A stretch of 64,000 bases of DNA from JAICMB01 sp963795935 (GTDB taxonomy: Bacteria; Acidobacteriota; Terriglobia; Bryobacterales; Bryobacteraceae), in NCBI GenBank assembly GCA_963795935.1, contig CAWCJO010000004.1, positions 372,001-436,000 of the forward strand, in the 5' to 3' direction. The notes beneath the pieces were generated by a model. The model was given only the letters and a program-made list of their open reading frames with translations, made no database searches and was not told where the DNA came from. The translations under genes and the position numbers were made by a program. Below, in pieces: positions 27,790 through 37,044 of this stretch; position 1 is the stretch's first letter, and every line of letters begins with the position of its first letter.

Positions 27790-28613
27790 AGCGACTCCAG
27801 CTTATCGAACGCTTCCTTCACGCTCTCGAGCGCTTGCGCGAAATCGGGCGTGTCGTGCAGCTCCAGCAGCAGCGGATACTGCTGCGGCGCTTCCCGCAGA
27901 AGGTCCATCGTCCGCTTCCAGTCGATCGTGCCGCCCTCCGTGAATGGGAAGCGATGCGAATCGCTCGCGCCGTCGTTGTCGTGCAGGTGCGTGGAGCGGA
28001 TGCGGCTCTTCATGAGGGCGTACGCCGCCGCCACGCCTTCTTTCATGTTGGCGTGTCCGGCATCGAAGCAGAAATTCAAGTTCAGATGCGTCAGCTCGAG
28101 AAACTGAATCAGCCGCTCGGCGCTCGAAAACGCGTTGGGCGTGTTCTCGAGCAGCACCTCCACTTCTCGCGCCCGCGCAAACAGACTGATCTGTTCAAGC
28201 GCGCCGAACGCCGCGTCGATCTTGTGCTCGTCGTATTCCTCGCCTCCCACGCCGATGTGCTGGATCAGATAGCGGAATGGAATCGTTTCCGCGATCTCGA
28301 GAGTGCGCTTGATCTCATCCACCATCGCCAGGCGCTTGGGCTTGGACAGCTCCGTGATCGTGATCACCGCGCGCGGCCCCGAGCGGCCCCACACCTCGTC
28401 GGTGTACATCGGAGCGTGGACCGAGTGCAGCTTCATCTCGGCGTCGTGAAACCAATGCCCCAATTCGGCCACCTGCGCGCGGTTATGATAATCCAGGTGC
28501 TGCCGCGCGCAGAAAAACTCCACCGCCGGGATGCCCGCCTGCCAGATCCGCTCCAGCCACGCCGTGGTCAGGCGATGATTGGCGAAGACGTGGGTCGACA
28601 AGACGTGCTGCAT
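27786..28613 (-). CDS. Sugar phosphate isomerase/epimerase-family TIM barrel
   Basis: 275 residues from ATG 28613, which overlaps the ggt stop by one base (TGATG). The AP-endonuclease-2/xylose-isomerase-like fold shows VEFFCARQHLDYHN, KLHSVHAPMY, LIQHIGVGG, VLLENTPNA, FCFDAGHANM (metal ligands) and STHLHDNDG, all typical of metal-dependent barrels. No signal peptide, so cytosolic, unlike the Tat-exported relative at 11416-12279. Substrate unknown. Confidence 0.82.
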   Translation of the reverse strand: MQHVLSTHVFANHRLTTAWLERIWQAGIPAVEFFCARQHLDYHNRAQVAELGHWFHDAEMKLHSVHAPMYTDEVWGRSGPRAVITITELSKPKRLAMVDEIKRTLEIAETIPFRYLIQHIGVGGEEYDEHKIDAAFGALEQISLFARAREVEVLLENTPNAFSSAERLIQFLELTHLNLNFCFDAGHANMKEGVAAAYALMKSRIRSTHLHDNDGASDSHRFPFTEGGTIDWKRTMDLLREAPQQYPLLLELHDTPDFAQALESVKEAFDKLESL

Positions 28614-30277
28614 CAATATCCCGCTGCCTTGCCGCTGCCGCGCCCGTCGCTCGCGCCCTCCAGCCACCCGTTCTGGATCGCGATCTCTTCCACGCGCGCC
28701 ACGCCACCCGCAGCCGGCTCCACTGCGTAGCCCATCTTTCTAAGCAGCGCGATGGTATCGGGCGACGTGCCGCGCTCCACATACAGCTTGTCCGGCCGCC
28801 ATTGCATATGAAAGCGCGGCCAATCGTTGGCGTCCTGCGGATTCATGTGAAAATCGATCGCGTTCAGCAACACCTCCATAACGCCGGTAATGATGCGCGA
28901 TCCGCCCGGCGCCCCAATCGTCAGGAACAGCTTGCCATCCTTGGTCACGATGGTCGGCATCATGCAGGAAAGCGGCCGCTTGCCCGGCCGTATGGCGTTG
29001 GACTCGCCCTGCACCAGCCCGAACATATTCGGCTGCCCAGGTTTCGCGGCGAAATCGTCCATTTCGTTGTTCAGCAGAAACCCGGCGCCCGGAACAGTCA
29101 CCCCGCTGCCGTAGCCGCCGTTCAGCGTGTACGTCACGGCGACTGCGTTCCCGTCGTCATCCACAATGCTGAAATGCGTGGTCTCGGTGGACTCGTGGAT
29201 CATGTTGCCCCCGGGCTTGACGTCATCGCTCGGCGTTGCATGCTCCGGATCGATGGTCGCCCGGCGGCTGCGAATGTAGGCCGGATCGAGAAGCTGCTTC
29301 AGCGGGTTCTTGTAGAAATCGGGATCGCCCATGAACTCGCTGCGGTCGGCATAGAAGCGGCGCTCGCATTCCGCGACGTAATGAATCACGGCCGCCGATC
29401 CCGCGCCCCCCTTCTCGTATCCCGATCCGTCCAGCATCGCCAGCATCTGCAGCAACCCGATCCCTCCCGAGCTCGGCGGCGGCGAAGTAATAATGTCGTA
29501 CCCGTGGTACGCGCCGGTAAGCGGCGCCCGTTCCACCGCCTTATAGTTCTTCAGATCCTCGAGCGTGATCAGGCCGCCATGCTCCTTCATGGCCGCTGCA
29601 ATGCGATGCGCCGTCTCGCCCTCATAGAAATCGCGGGCGCCGAAATCGCGGATGCGCTTCAGCGTCGCGGCAAGCTCCGGCTGCACGAAGTTGTCCCCGA
29701 TTTCATGCCCCAGGAACTTCGCCTTACTCGCCGGAAATCGCTCCAGCAGCTTGTAGCTGTTCGACCCCGGCCGCAGCGGCTCTCCCTCGGCGTACGACAA
29801 GACTACGCCCTCGGCCGCCAGATGAATCGCCGGATACAACACGTCGGCCCAGCTCTTGCGCCCGAATTTTTTATGCGCATACTCAAATCCCCGGACACTG
29901 CCCGGAACCCCAGGCGCCCGCCACCCCACGATGCTGTCGCGCGTGGGCTTGCCGTTGGCGTCCAGGTACATGTTGTGCGCCGCCGCCGCCGGCGCCTCCT
30001 CCCGAAAATCGATGAAGCTCGTGCGCCCGTCGGCCATGCGCACCAGCATGAATCCGCCGCCGCCGATATTTCCCGCGCTCGGGTGCGTCACGGCCAGCGT
30101 GAATCCCACGGCCACCCCGGCGTCCACGGCATTGCCGCCCGATTTGAGAATCGCGAGGCCCACATCCGTCGCGTTAGGTTCCTGCGCCACCACCATCGCG
30201 TGGCGCGCGCGCACCGGCTCGCGCGCGGACAGACCGCCGCACAGGGCCGCAATGGCCAGAACCGCTCGCAATTTCAT
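28613..30277 (-). CDS. ggt: Gamma-glutamyltranspeptidase
   Basis: 554 residues; the ATG at 30277 gives a signal peptide (MKLRAVLAIAALCGGLSA). N-terminal nucleophile hydrolase that self-cleaves before the catalytic Thr in ESTETTHFSIVDD; upstream landmarks are GGNAVDAGVAVGF, GNIGGGGFM, DFREEAP and SPPPSSGGIGLLQML, and downstream NNEMDDFAAKPGQPN and GAPGGSRI. It cleaves gamma-glutamyl bonds such as those of glutathione in the periplasm. First gene of a minus-strand chain with TIM-barrel protein, arginase, ddl and S41 protease. Uninterrupted. Confidence 0.95.
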   Translation of the reverse strand: MKLRAVLAIAALCGGLSAREPVRARHAMVVAQEPNATDVGLAILKSGGNAVDAGVAVGFTLAVTHPSAGNIGGGGFMLVRMADGRTSFIDFREEAPAAAAHNMYLDANGKPTRDSIVGWRAPGVPGSVRGFEYAHKKFGRKSWADVLYPAIHLAAEGVVLSYAEGEPLRPGSNSYKLLERFPASKAKFLGHEIGDNFVQPELAATLKRIRDFGARDFYEGETAHRIAAAMKEHGGLITLEDLKNYKAVERAPLTGAYHGYDIITSPPPSSGGIGLLQMLAMLDGSGYEKGGAGSAAVIHYVAECERRFYADRSEFMGDPDFYKNPLKQLLDPAYIRSRRATIDPEHATPSDDVKPGGNMIHESTETTHFSIVDDDGNAVAVTYTLNGGYGSGVTVPGAGFLLNNEMDDFAAKPGQPNMFGLVQGESNAIRPGKRPLSCMMPTIVTKDGKLFLTIGAPGGSRIITGVMEVLLNAIDFHMNPQDANDWPRFHMQWRPDKLYVERGTSPDTIALLRKMGYAVEPAAGGVARVEEIAIQNGWLEGASDGRGSGKAAGY

Positions 30278-30519
30278 AAGAATTGAGTGTAGCGCCCCCC
30301 GCGCCCCTGGCGAGACGCCACCGCGAGCAGCTTTCAATGCGCCCGAATTTCGCCCGCGCCGCTGCGATATCTCTGCCGGCTTGGGCGACTGCCGCCCATT
30401 CTCGCAAACTAGGCGCGAAAGCGCCTGAGTTTGCGCAAGCAATTGTTACATTGATATCAGCGTAGGCTTGGCGCGTATGTGTGTTTCCGCGGCGGCATAC
30501 GAGCGCCGAGGTTCGCAAA

Positions 30520-30990
30520 ATGAACGGTGGAGAACGCCGCATCAAGATCACGTTTCCCGCGACGGGCGAATCCGCCATCGCCGATTTTCTCGACAGCGAT
30601 GCGCCGGGCATTTGCGAGCTGGTTTGGAATCGGTTGCCGCTGGATGGGAATGCGGTTCACGGCATGTACTCGGGAGCGGAGGTTTTCGCGCTGCTCCCGG
30701 ACCCGGCTCCGGGTACTCCGGAGAACCTGGTGCAATTGCCGCTTCCCGGCGAACTTCTATATTTCTACGATGAGGGGCGGGGCGCGGTGGGATCCCGTAG
30801 TGCCGTGGGCGAGATTTGCATTGTGTACGGGCGGGGCGTAGTGCTGCGCGGTCATGAAGGCATCCCCACGCGCGCCAGCCTGTTTGCGCGCATCCCCGGA
30901 GATTGGAAGCGCGACTGGACAGCCTTCGCCGGGGCCTGCCGGCGCTGCCGCTGGGTCGGACCGCAAAGGCTGCTGATCGAGCGCGCGTAG
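30520..30990 (+). CDS. DUF3830 (cyclophilin-like fold) protein
   Basis: 156 residues from ATG 30520 (MNGGERRIKITFP); an in-frame opening from 30481 is also possible. The pattern RLPLDGNAVHGMYSGAEVFALLP, LPGELLYFYDEG and ICIVYGRG matches the DUF3830 family, a small cyclophilin-like beta barrel without the prolyl-isomerase catalytic residues. It sits alone between ggt (divergent, 242-base gap) and miaA (convergent). The role of the family is unknown; some members lie near hydantoinase or amide-hydrolase genes. Confidence 0.6.
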   Translation: MNGGERRIKITFPATGESAIADFLDSDAPGICELVWNRLPLDGNAVHGMYSGAEVFALLPDPAPGTPENLVQLPLPGELLYFYDEGRGAVGSRSAVGEICIVYGRGVVLRGHEGIPTRASLFARIPGDWKRDWTAFAGACRRCRWVGPQRLLIERA

Positions 30991-31032
30991 CTTCTATATC
31001 GGCTAGCGGTTATAAACAGTTCGTCGAGCGGT

Positions 31033-31980
31033 TCACGATGTTCGAATAGACGGCGCTTGCAACGATCCTTTCACGAATTCGAATACCCGATCTTGTATTT
31101 CCGGGCTATCGCCGAAGTCTGGGAACCAGGTCACGTCGCGCTCGCGCCGGAACCACGTCATCTGGCGTTTGGCATAACGGCGCGTTTCCAGTTGTGCGGA
31201 AGCAATCGCCTGGTCGAGCGGCGATTCGCCGCGCACGACGGCGAGGGCCTGCTTATATCCGAGTGATTCGAATGGTTTCGATGCGGGGCTAACTCCGGAC
31301 GCGAGCAGTTGCCGCACTTCGCCCAGCAGACCGTTTTCGATCATGCGCGAAAACCTGAGATCGAGCCGCGCGTAGAGCGCGTCCCGGGGCGGATTCAGAC
31401 CGGCTTTTATAAGAAGGAAACCTTGGAGGGAGGGGCGGCCTTGCTCGAACATGCGGGTGAGCGGCCGGCGCGCCAGGAGGCAGACTTCGAGAGCGCGGAT
31501 GGTTTTGTTGACGTCGTGGGGGTGAATGCGCGCCGCTGCCTGGACGTCGAGGCGGGCGAGAATGCGGTGCAGAGAGCCCGCGCGTTTACTCTCTCGAGCG
31601 GCAAGCGCGGCGCGGAGTCTTTCATCTCGCGCGAAGCCCGGAAAGAGACCGTCGAAAAGGGCGCGCAGATAGAAGCCAGTGCCGCCAACCACGATGGGCA
31701 GGCGTCCGCGCGATGCGATGCAGTCAAGCGCGGCTCGCGCGCGACGGGCGTAGTCGCCGGCCGTGAACGCTTCTTGCGGGTCCGCGATATCGATGAGGTG
31801 GTGCGGAATCCCGCGGCGCAGCGTGGGCGGAGTCTTTGCGCTTCCGATGTCGAATCCGCGATAGATTTGGATGGAATCGCAGTTGACGATCTCTCCATCG
31901 AGCCGTTCGGCTAGAGAGAGGCCGAGATCGCTCTTGCCCGAGCCGGTCGGTCCGACAATAGCAATGAGCGGATGCGGCAC
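31033..31980 (-). CDS. miaA: tRNA dimethylallyltransferase
   Basis: 315 residues, GTG start. P-loop GPTGSGKSDLG, then DSIQIYRGFDIGSAKTP, HHLIDIADPQEAFTAGDYA, the substrate motif IVVGGTGFYLRALFDGL, and C-terminal RYAKRQMTWFRRE. This is the enzyme that adds a dimethylallyl group to A37 of UNN-decoding tRNAs, using DMAPP from the isoprenoid pathway (ispA is close by on the other strand). Uninterrupted. Confidence 0.96.
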   Translation of the reverse strand: MPHPLIAIVGPTGSGKSDLGLSLAERLDGEIVNCDSIQIYRGFDIGSAKTPPTLRRGIPHHLIDIADPQEAFTAGDYARRARAALDCIASRGRLPIVVGGTGFYLRALFDGLFPGFARDERLRAALAARESKRAGSLHRILARLDVQAAARIHPHDVNKTIRALEVCLLARRPLTRMFEQGRPSLQGFLLIKAGLNPPRDALYARLDLRFSRMIENGLLGEVRQLLASGVSPASKPFESLGYKQALAVVRGESPLDQAIASAQLETRRYAKRQMTWFRRERDVTWFPDFGDSPEIQDRVFEFVKGSLQAPSIRTS

Positions 31981-32033
31981 TGTGGACGATGGTACAAGCT
32001 GTGCGATAAAAAAGATCGGGAGACTATTTCATT

Positions 32034-33089
32034 TTGCCGGATATCGTGATCGATCATGTCGTTCTCACCGATTTTGGACGGAACATATTAATAGCGGCGG
32101 GAGTGAAGCAGGAGTACGCGGACCTGGTTGCGGTTTCACTAGGGGCGTCGAACCTGCGCGGAGTCGACTCGCATGGATTGCAACTGCTGCCGTTTTACAT
32201 CCGGCAAATCCAGGACGGCGACATGGATATCGCGGCGGCGGGGCGCATCGCGCAGGAGAGCGGCGCGTGCGCGACGTACGACGGCGAGAATGGGATCGGT
32301 CAGGTGGTGGCGCGCAACTGCTGCGATCATGCCATCCGCATCGCGAAGACGCACGGGGCGGGGATTGTAGTCGCGCGGGAGTCCAATCATTTTGGCGCGG
32401 CGGCGTTTTGGGGACGGCGCATGGCGGAGGCGGGCATGATTGGAATCGTGATGTGCAACGCTTCGGCGCTGGTGGCGCCTTGGCAAGGGAAAGAGGCGCG
32501 CTTCGGCACCAATCCGATCTGCATGGCGCTGCCGGGGCCGGAGCAGTGGCTGCTCGATATGGCGACGACGACCGTGGCGATGGGCAGGATTTTCAAAGCC
32601 TTTATCAGCGGCGACGAGGCGATACCGGCGGGCTGGGCGATGGATTCCAACGGCGTGCCGACAACGGAGACGAAGGCTGCGGTGGAAGGATCGCCGATGC
32701 CGCTCGGCGGGTATAAAGGCTATGGGCTCGCGATGATGGCGGAGATTCTGTGCGCGGTGTTGGGCGGCGGCGCCATGAGCACGGAGTTGGGCGGCATTCG
32801 AATCAAGGGACGTCCGTTGCGAGTCAGCCAGTTTTTCCTCGCAATCGACGTGACGCGGTTCATGAGAATGGAGGAGTTCGCCGCTCGGATGCGCCGCTTG
32901 ATTGAAATGATGAAATCGTCGGCGCCGGCCAGCGGCTACGACGAAATACTGGTCGCCGGCGAGCCGGAGTTGAGGAATGAGGCGCGGCGGCGGCGGGAGG
33001 GAATCCCGCTCAGTGAAGGCGTTTGGAAGACGCTCACGGACGTCGCGGAATCCCTGGAAGTCGGCGTGCCCGCCATTACAATGGTGTAA
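32034..33089 (+). CDS. Malate/L-lactate/ureidoglycolate dehydrogenase family (Ldh2)
   Basis: 351-residue NAD(P)-dependent dehydrogenase of the non-Rossmann Ldh2/YlbC family. Diagnostic parts: GVDSHGLQLLPFY, YDGENGIGQVV, SNHFGAAAFW, FGTNPICMALPG, GWAMDSNGVPTTE and GYKGYGLAMM. TTG start (LPDIVIDHVV), as no ATG precedes these conserved residues. Oxidises a 2-hydroxyacid; which one cannot be told. It ends directly against the xseB ATG, so it probably heads the operon xseB-ispA-tlyA-nadK. Confidence 0.85.
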   Translation: MPDIVIDHVVLTDFGRNILIAAGVKQEYADLVAVSLGASNLRGVDSHGLQLLPFYIRQIQDGDMDIAAAGRIAQESGACATYDGENGIGQVVARNCCDHAIRIAKTHGAGIVVARESNHFGAAAFWGRRMAEAGMIGIVMCNASALVAPWQGKEARFGTNPICMALPGPEQWLLDMATTTVAMGRIFKAFISGDEAIPAGWAMDSNGVPTTETKAAVEGSPMPLGGYKGYGLAMMAEILCAVLGGGAMSTELGGIRIKGRPLRVSQFFLAIDVTRFMRMEEFAARMRRLIEMMKSSAPASGYDEILVAGEPELRNEARRRREGIPLSEGVWKTLTDVAESLEVGVPAITMV

Positions 33090-33330
33090 ATGCCTGAAGA
33101 AAACGCAACACCGTCCTTCGAGACGGGACTGCAGGAGCTGGAGCAGATAGTCAAGGAGATGGAGAGCGGCGATCTTCCGCTCGAACGGGCGCTGGAGCTG
33201 TTCGAGAAAGGAATGAAAGTGAGCGAGAACTGCCGCAAGCAGCTCGAAGAGGCCGAGACGCGCGTGGAAGTGCTGGTGCGCAAGGGCGACAAGGTCGTTG
33301 CCGGAGCCCTACCGCCCGGACAAACGATGA
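33090..33330 (+). CDS. xseB: Exodeoxyribonuclease VII small subunit
   Basis: Small helical subunit of exonuclease VII: FETGLQELEQIVKEMESGD, LPLERALELFEKG and CRKQLEEAETRVEVL are all family hallmarks. As written, the frame runs on into ispA without a stop. Removing one T near 33298-33300 gives a normal XseB tail (DKVVPEPYRPDKR) ending at the TGA at 33328-33330, which overlaps the ispA ATG (ATGA). I therefore annotate two genes, not a fusion. No xseA lies in the window. Confidence 0.85.
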
Positions 33331-34208
33331 CGCTGCCGGAATACCTGGCGCGGCAACAGCGCAAGGTGGACGAGGCGTTGGATCGCTGGGTTCCGCCCGA
33401 ATCGGCGTCTCCGGAAACGATCCACAGGGCGATGCGTTACAGCCTTTTCGCGGGGGGAAAGCGCATTCGGCCGATTCTTTGCATGGAAGCGGCGTACGCG
33501 GTTTCGGATGCGCCGGATGGCATCGAGGCGGGGGCATGCGCGCTGGAGCTGATTCATACCTATTCCTTGATCCACGACGATCTGCCCGCGCTCGATAACG
33601 ACGACCTGCGTCGCGGCCGTCCGACGTGTCACAAAGTGTTCGGGGATGCGATGGCGATTCTCGCCGGCGATGCGTTGTTGACGCTCGCGTTTCAGGTCCT
33701 GGCGCGGATTCCGGCGGATGCGGCGCGGAAAATCGCGCTGATTGAAGAACTTTCGACGGCGGCGGGGACGGTGGGAGGGATGATCGCGGGGCAAGTGAGG
33801 GACCTGGAGGGGGAAGGGAAGTATCCGACGGCCGCGCTGCTGGAGTCGATTCATTGCGCCAAGACGGGAGCGCTGTTGCGCGCAAGCGTGCGCATGGGCG
33901 CGATTTATGGCGGCGCGGATCGAGAGCAACTTGAGGCGTTGTCGGAATATGGACGCCATGTAGGGCTGGCGTTTCAGATCGTGGACGATATTCTCGACGT
34001 GGAGCAACCCTCCGAGGCGCTCGGCAAGACGGCGGGCAAGGATCAACAGCAACAGAAGATCACGTTCCCGGCGGTATACGGTTTGGAGCGGTCGCGCGAG
34101 ATGGCGGAGCAACAACGGCTGGCGGCGCGCACGGCCTTGAGAAGCTTCGATGAGCGCGCGGAGCGTTTGCGGGAAATTGCCGATTTAATCGTTCACAGGC
34201 AGGCCTGA
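33327..34208 (+). CDS. ispA: Farnesyl/geranyl diphosphate synthase (polyprenyl synthetase)
   Basis: 293 residues from ATG 33327. FARM motif DDLPALDNDD and second Asp-rich motif DDILD; SLFAGGKRIRP and GDALLTLAF are typical of short-chain trans-prenyl synthases. It makes C15 (possibly C20) diphosphates for quinones, undecaprenyl carriers and hopanoids (hpnK is elsewhere in the window). It overlaps xseB by four bases once the likely extra base in xseB is removed, and is followed by tlyA 11 bases later. Confidence 0.93.
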   Translation: MTLPEYLARQQRKVDEALDRWVPPESASPETIHRAMRYSLFAGGKRIRPILCMEAAYAVSDAPDGIEAGACALELIHTYSLIHDDLPALDNDDLRRGRPTCHKVFGDAMAILAGDALLTLAFQVLARIPADAARKIALIEELSTAAGTVGGMIAGQVRDLEGEGKYPTAALLESIHCAKTGALLRASVRMGAIYGGADREQLEALSEYGRHVGLAFQIVDDILDVEQPSEALGKTAGKDQQQQKITFPAVYGLERSREMAEQQRLAARTALRSFDERAERLREIADLIVHRQA

Positions 34209-34219
34209 GGCGGCGCGCC

Positions 34220-34948
34220 TTGAAAAGTAGACAGCGGCTCGATCTTGCGATCGTGGAGCGGGGTCTTGCGGAGTCTCGCGAAAAGGCCCGCGCGCTGATT
34301 CTCGCCGGCAGCGTGCTCGTGAATGGGCGCATGATCGACAAGGCGGGACAGGCGATTGACGCGCAAGCGGCGATTGAGCTGTTGGAGGGGCCCAAGTACG
34401 TCAGCCGCGGCGGGCTGAAGCTCGAAGCGGCGCTGGAGCACTTTCATATCGATGCTTCAGGGCGCGTTTGTCTCGACATTGGTTCTTCCACCGGCGGGTT
34501 CACGGATTGCTTGCTGCAGCATGGGGCGGCGCGCGTGTACGCGATCGACGTGGGGACGGGGCAGCTGGACTGGAAGCTGCGCAACGATGCGCGCGTGATT
34601 GCGCGGGAGCAGGTCAACGCGCGGCGCTTGGGCCGCGATCTCGTCCCGGAGCCGATCGATATCGCGGTTTGCGATGTCAGCTTCATCTCAGTCACAATGA
34701 TTCTGCCCGTGCTGCCGGATTTGCTCGCGGAGAGCGGCGAGATGGCGATCCTCGTGAAGCCGCAATTCGAGCTGGAACGGCGGCAGGTGGGCAAAGGAGG
34801 GATTGTGCGCGACCCGGAACTGCATCGCGTCGCTTGCGATCGCGTGGAGCAGGCTGTGCGCGCGCTGGGGTTCCAAACCGCCATTATTCCTAGCCCCATT
34901 CTGGGGGCGGAAGGGAACCGGGAATTTCTCTTGCATGCCAGGCATTGA
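34220..34948 (+). CDS. tlyA: TlyA family rRNA 2'-O-methyltransferase/hemolysin-like protein
   Basis: 242 residues, TTG start (L/MKSRQRLDLAIVERG). N-terminal S4 RNA-binding domain (ESREKARALILAGSVLVNG), then an FtsJ-type methyltransferase domain with SAM motif LDIGSSTGGFTDCLL, the KPQFE segment and GREFL-like C-terminus (GNREFLLHA). TlyA methylates 16S/23S rRNA in mycobacteria. Overlaps nadK by 14 bases, a common gene order. Confidence 0.92.
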   Translation: MKSRQRLDLAIVERGLAESREKARALILAGSVLVNGRMIDKAGQAIDAQAAIELLEGPKYVSRGGLKLEAALEHFHIDASGRVCLDIGSSTGGFTDCLLQHGAARVYAIDVGTGQLDWKLRNDARVIAREQVNARRLGRDLVPEPIDIAVCDVSFISVTMILPVLPDLLAESGEMAILVKPQFELERRQVGKGGIVRDPELHRVACDRVEQAVRALGFQTAIIPSPILGAEGNREFLLHARH

Positions 34949-35795
34949 AGCGGTCGGCATCATCTCCAAGCCGAACATGACGCACGCTTCGGCGATCGTG
35001 CCGGAGCTGCTGCGCTGGTTGGCGGCGCGTGGGATTGGGGTCCGCTGCGATAGAGAGACGGCGCAATATGCGGACAGAGCGGACGGATTGCCGCGGGAGC
35101 TGGTTGCGGAAGGAACGCAACTGGTCATTGTGCTGGGAGGCGACGGGACGCTGCTATCGGCGGCGCGGGCGCTCGATGGGCGCGATATTCCGCTGTTTCC
35201 GGTCAATTTGGGCGGCTTAGGTTTTCTGACCGCCATCACGCTCGAGGAGTTATATCCACAATTGGAGCGCGCGCTGCGGGGGGAGCAGCGCATCATTGCG
35301 CGGCGGATGCTGAAATGCCAACTGGTCCGCAATGGCGAGACGGTGGCGACGTACCAGGCGCTGAACGACGTGGTGCTGGCGAAGACGGAGCTGGCGCGCA
35401 TGCTCGACGTCAGGACGCAGGTGGATGAGCATTACATCTCGACATTCAAGGCCGACGGTCTGATCGTGTGTACACCGACGGGATCGACGGCGTATTCGCT
35501 GTCGGCGGGCGGTCCGATTATATTTCCGGCCGTGGGGGCGCTGTGCATCACGCCGATTTGCCCGCACATGCTGACGAACCGGCCCGTGATCGTGCCGGAG
35601 ACGAGCGTGATTCAGATCGTGAATCTTGCGGGGGATAAGGATGCTTACCTGACCGTGGATGGCCAAGTCGGGCAGCATTTGCTGACCAACGATACGGTTC
35701 TTTGCCAGAGCGCCGGGAGCGTGTCGCTGGTGCGGCCTCCGAAGATGCTATTTTTCGACGTGCTGCGGCAGAAGCTGAAGTGGGGCGAGCGTTGA
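34935..35795 (+). CDS. nadK: NAD kinase
   Basis: 286 residues from ATG 34935, inside the tlyA 3' end. The diagnostic GGDGT motif lies in VIVLGGDGTLLSAAR, followed by NLGGLGFLT, a conserved LNDVV, and TPTGSTAYSLSAGGPI. Phosphorylates NAD to NADP in the cytosol. The stop overlaps the TTG start of the symporter gene (TTGA). Uninterrupted. Confidence 0.95.
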   Translation: MPGIEAVGIISKPNMTHASAIVPELLRWLAARGIGVRCDRETAQYADRADGLPRELVAEGTQLVIVLGGDGTLLSAARALDGRDIPLFPVNLGGLGFLTAITLEELYPQLERALRGEQRIIARRMLKCQLVRNGETVATYQALNDVVLAKTELARMLDVRTQVDEHYISTFKADGLIVCTPTGSTAYSLSAGGPIIFPAVGALCITPICPHMLTNRPVIVPETSVIQIVNLAGDKDAYLTVDGQVGQHLLTNDTVLCQSAGSVSLVRPPKMLFFDVLRQKLKWGER

Positions 35796-37026
35796 AGCGA
35801 TTGTCGCTGACGACGTGGATCTTCCTCGGCATGGCGGCGGGCGTCGCGCTTGGCGTGGCGGCGCCGGGCGCGATGAAATCGGGGGCCGTCCTGCCATCGC
35901 GAACGTATTTCTCCGGCTGATCAAATCGATCATCGCGCCGCTGATTTTTGGAACGCTGGTGGCTGGGATCGCGGGCACCGGGAGCATCAAGGCCATGGGG
36001 AGGATCGGGCTGAAGGCCATGATTTATTTCGAGGCCGCGACCACAATAGCGTTATTTCTGGGGCTGGCGGCGGTGAATTTGCTGCGTCCGGGCACCGGCA
36101 TGACGCTGGAGAAGACGGCGGGCGAAACGGGGTTGGCGCAGGCGCCGCCGAGTTTCGCGTCCACGCTGGAGCACACGTTTCCGGCCAGCATAATCGACGC
36201 CATGGCGCGGGGCGAGGTGCTGCAGATCGTGGTCTTCTCCTTTCTGTTTGGGGCGGCGTGCGCGGCCATTGGGATGAAAGCGCGGCCGGTGGTCGATTTC
36301 TGCGAGGCGCTGGCGGAGATCATGTTCCGCTACACGAAATATGTGATGTACCTGGCGCCGGTGGGCGTGGGGGCCGCGATGGCTTACACCATCGGGCGGA
36401 ACGGAGTTGGGGTTCTGTTTGGGCTTGCGAAATTGGTCGTGGCGTTGTATGCGGCGCTGCTGATCTTCGTCGTGGTGGTGCTGGGGGCGTCGGCGGTGAT
36501 GGCGCGCGTTCCCGGGGCGGCGTTCTGGAAGGCGGTGCGGGAGCCGGTGGCAATCGCGTTTTCGACGTCGTCGAGCGAGGCGGCGCTTCCGTTGGCGCTC
36601 GAGAACATGGAGCGGTTCGGCGTGCCGCAACATATCGTGGCGTTTGTGTTGCCGACTGGATACAGCTTCAATTTGACGGGCAGCACGCTCTATATGTCGC
36701 TGGCGTCGATCTTCGTGGCGCAAGCGGCGGGCATACGGATGAGCATCGGACAGCAATTGCTGATAATGTTGACGTTGATGCTGACGAGCAAGGGGGCGGC
36801 CGGGGTGCCGCGCTCGTCCATCGTGATTTTGGCGGGCACGATCGGGATGTTCGGGCTGCCGGCTGCGGGCATTTCGCTGCTGCTGGGGGCCGATGCGTTG
36901 CTCGATATGGGACGAACGGCCGTGAACGTATTGGGGAACTGCATGGCGACGGCGGTGGTGGCGCGCTGGGAAGGGGTGGATCTCAGTCCGGCGGAGCAGA
37001 GGCAGTTTCGAGTGGAGTCGTTGTAA
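35792..37026 (+). CDS. Dicarboxylate/amino acid:cation symporter (DAACS, frameshift near N-terminus)
   Basis: About 411-residue SLC1/GltP-DctA-type transporter. TTG start at 35792 gives KRLSLTTWIFLGMAAGVALGV. One missing base near 35876-35890 shifts the frame to NVFLRLIKSIIAPLIFGTL. Family motifs: FSTSSSEAALPLALENMERFG (the serine-rich re-entrant loop), PTGYSFNLTGSTLYMS and GGDALL-like GADALLDMGRTAVNVLGN. It moves C4-dicarboxylates or acidic amino acids with Na+ or H+. Overlaps the nadK stop. Confidence 0.88.
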
Positions 37027-37044
37027 GAGAATCGCCGCCGCAAC

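Noticed and set aside
26743..28107. A 454-codon plus-strand open frame opposite ddl, arginase and the TIM-barrel gene
   Set aside because: Composition and content are those of an antisense shadow. The minus-strand genes carry intact catalytic motifs.
28802..30286. A 494-codon plus-strand open frame opposite ggt
   Set aside because: It is the antisense of a clear gamma-glutamyltranspeptidase, His/Arg-rich with no family resemblance. High GC makes long antisense frames common.
33090..34208. A novel XseB-IspA fusion enzyme
   Set aside because: One inserted T explains it; the corrected sequence gives a normal XseB end and an ATGA overlap.
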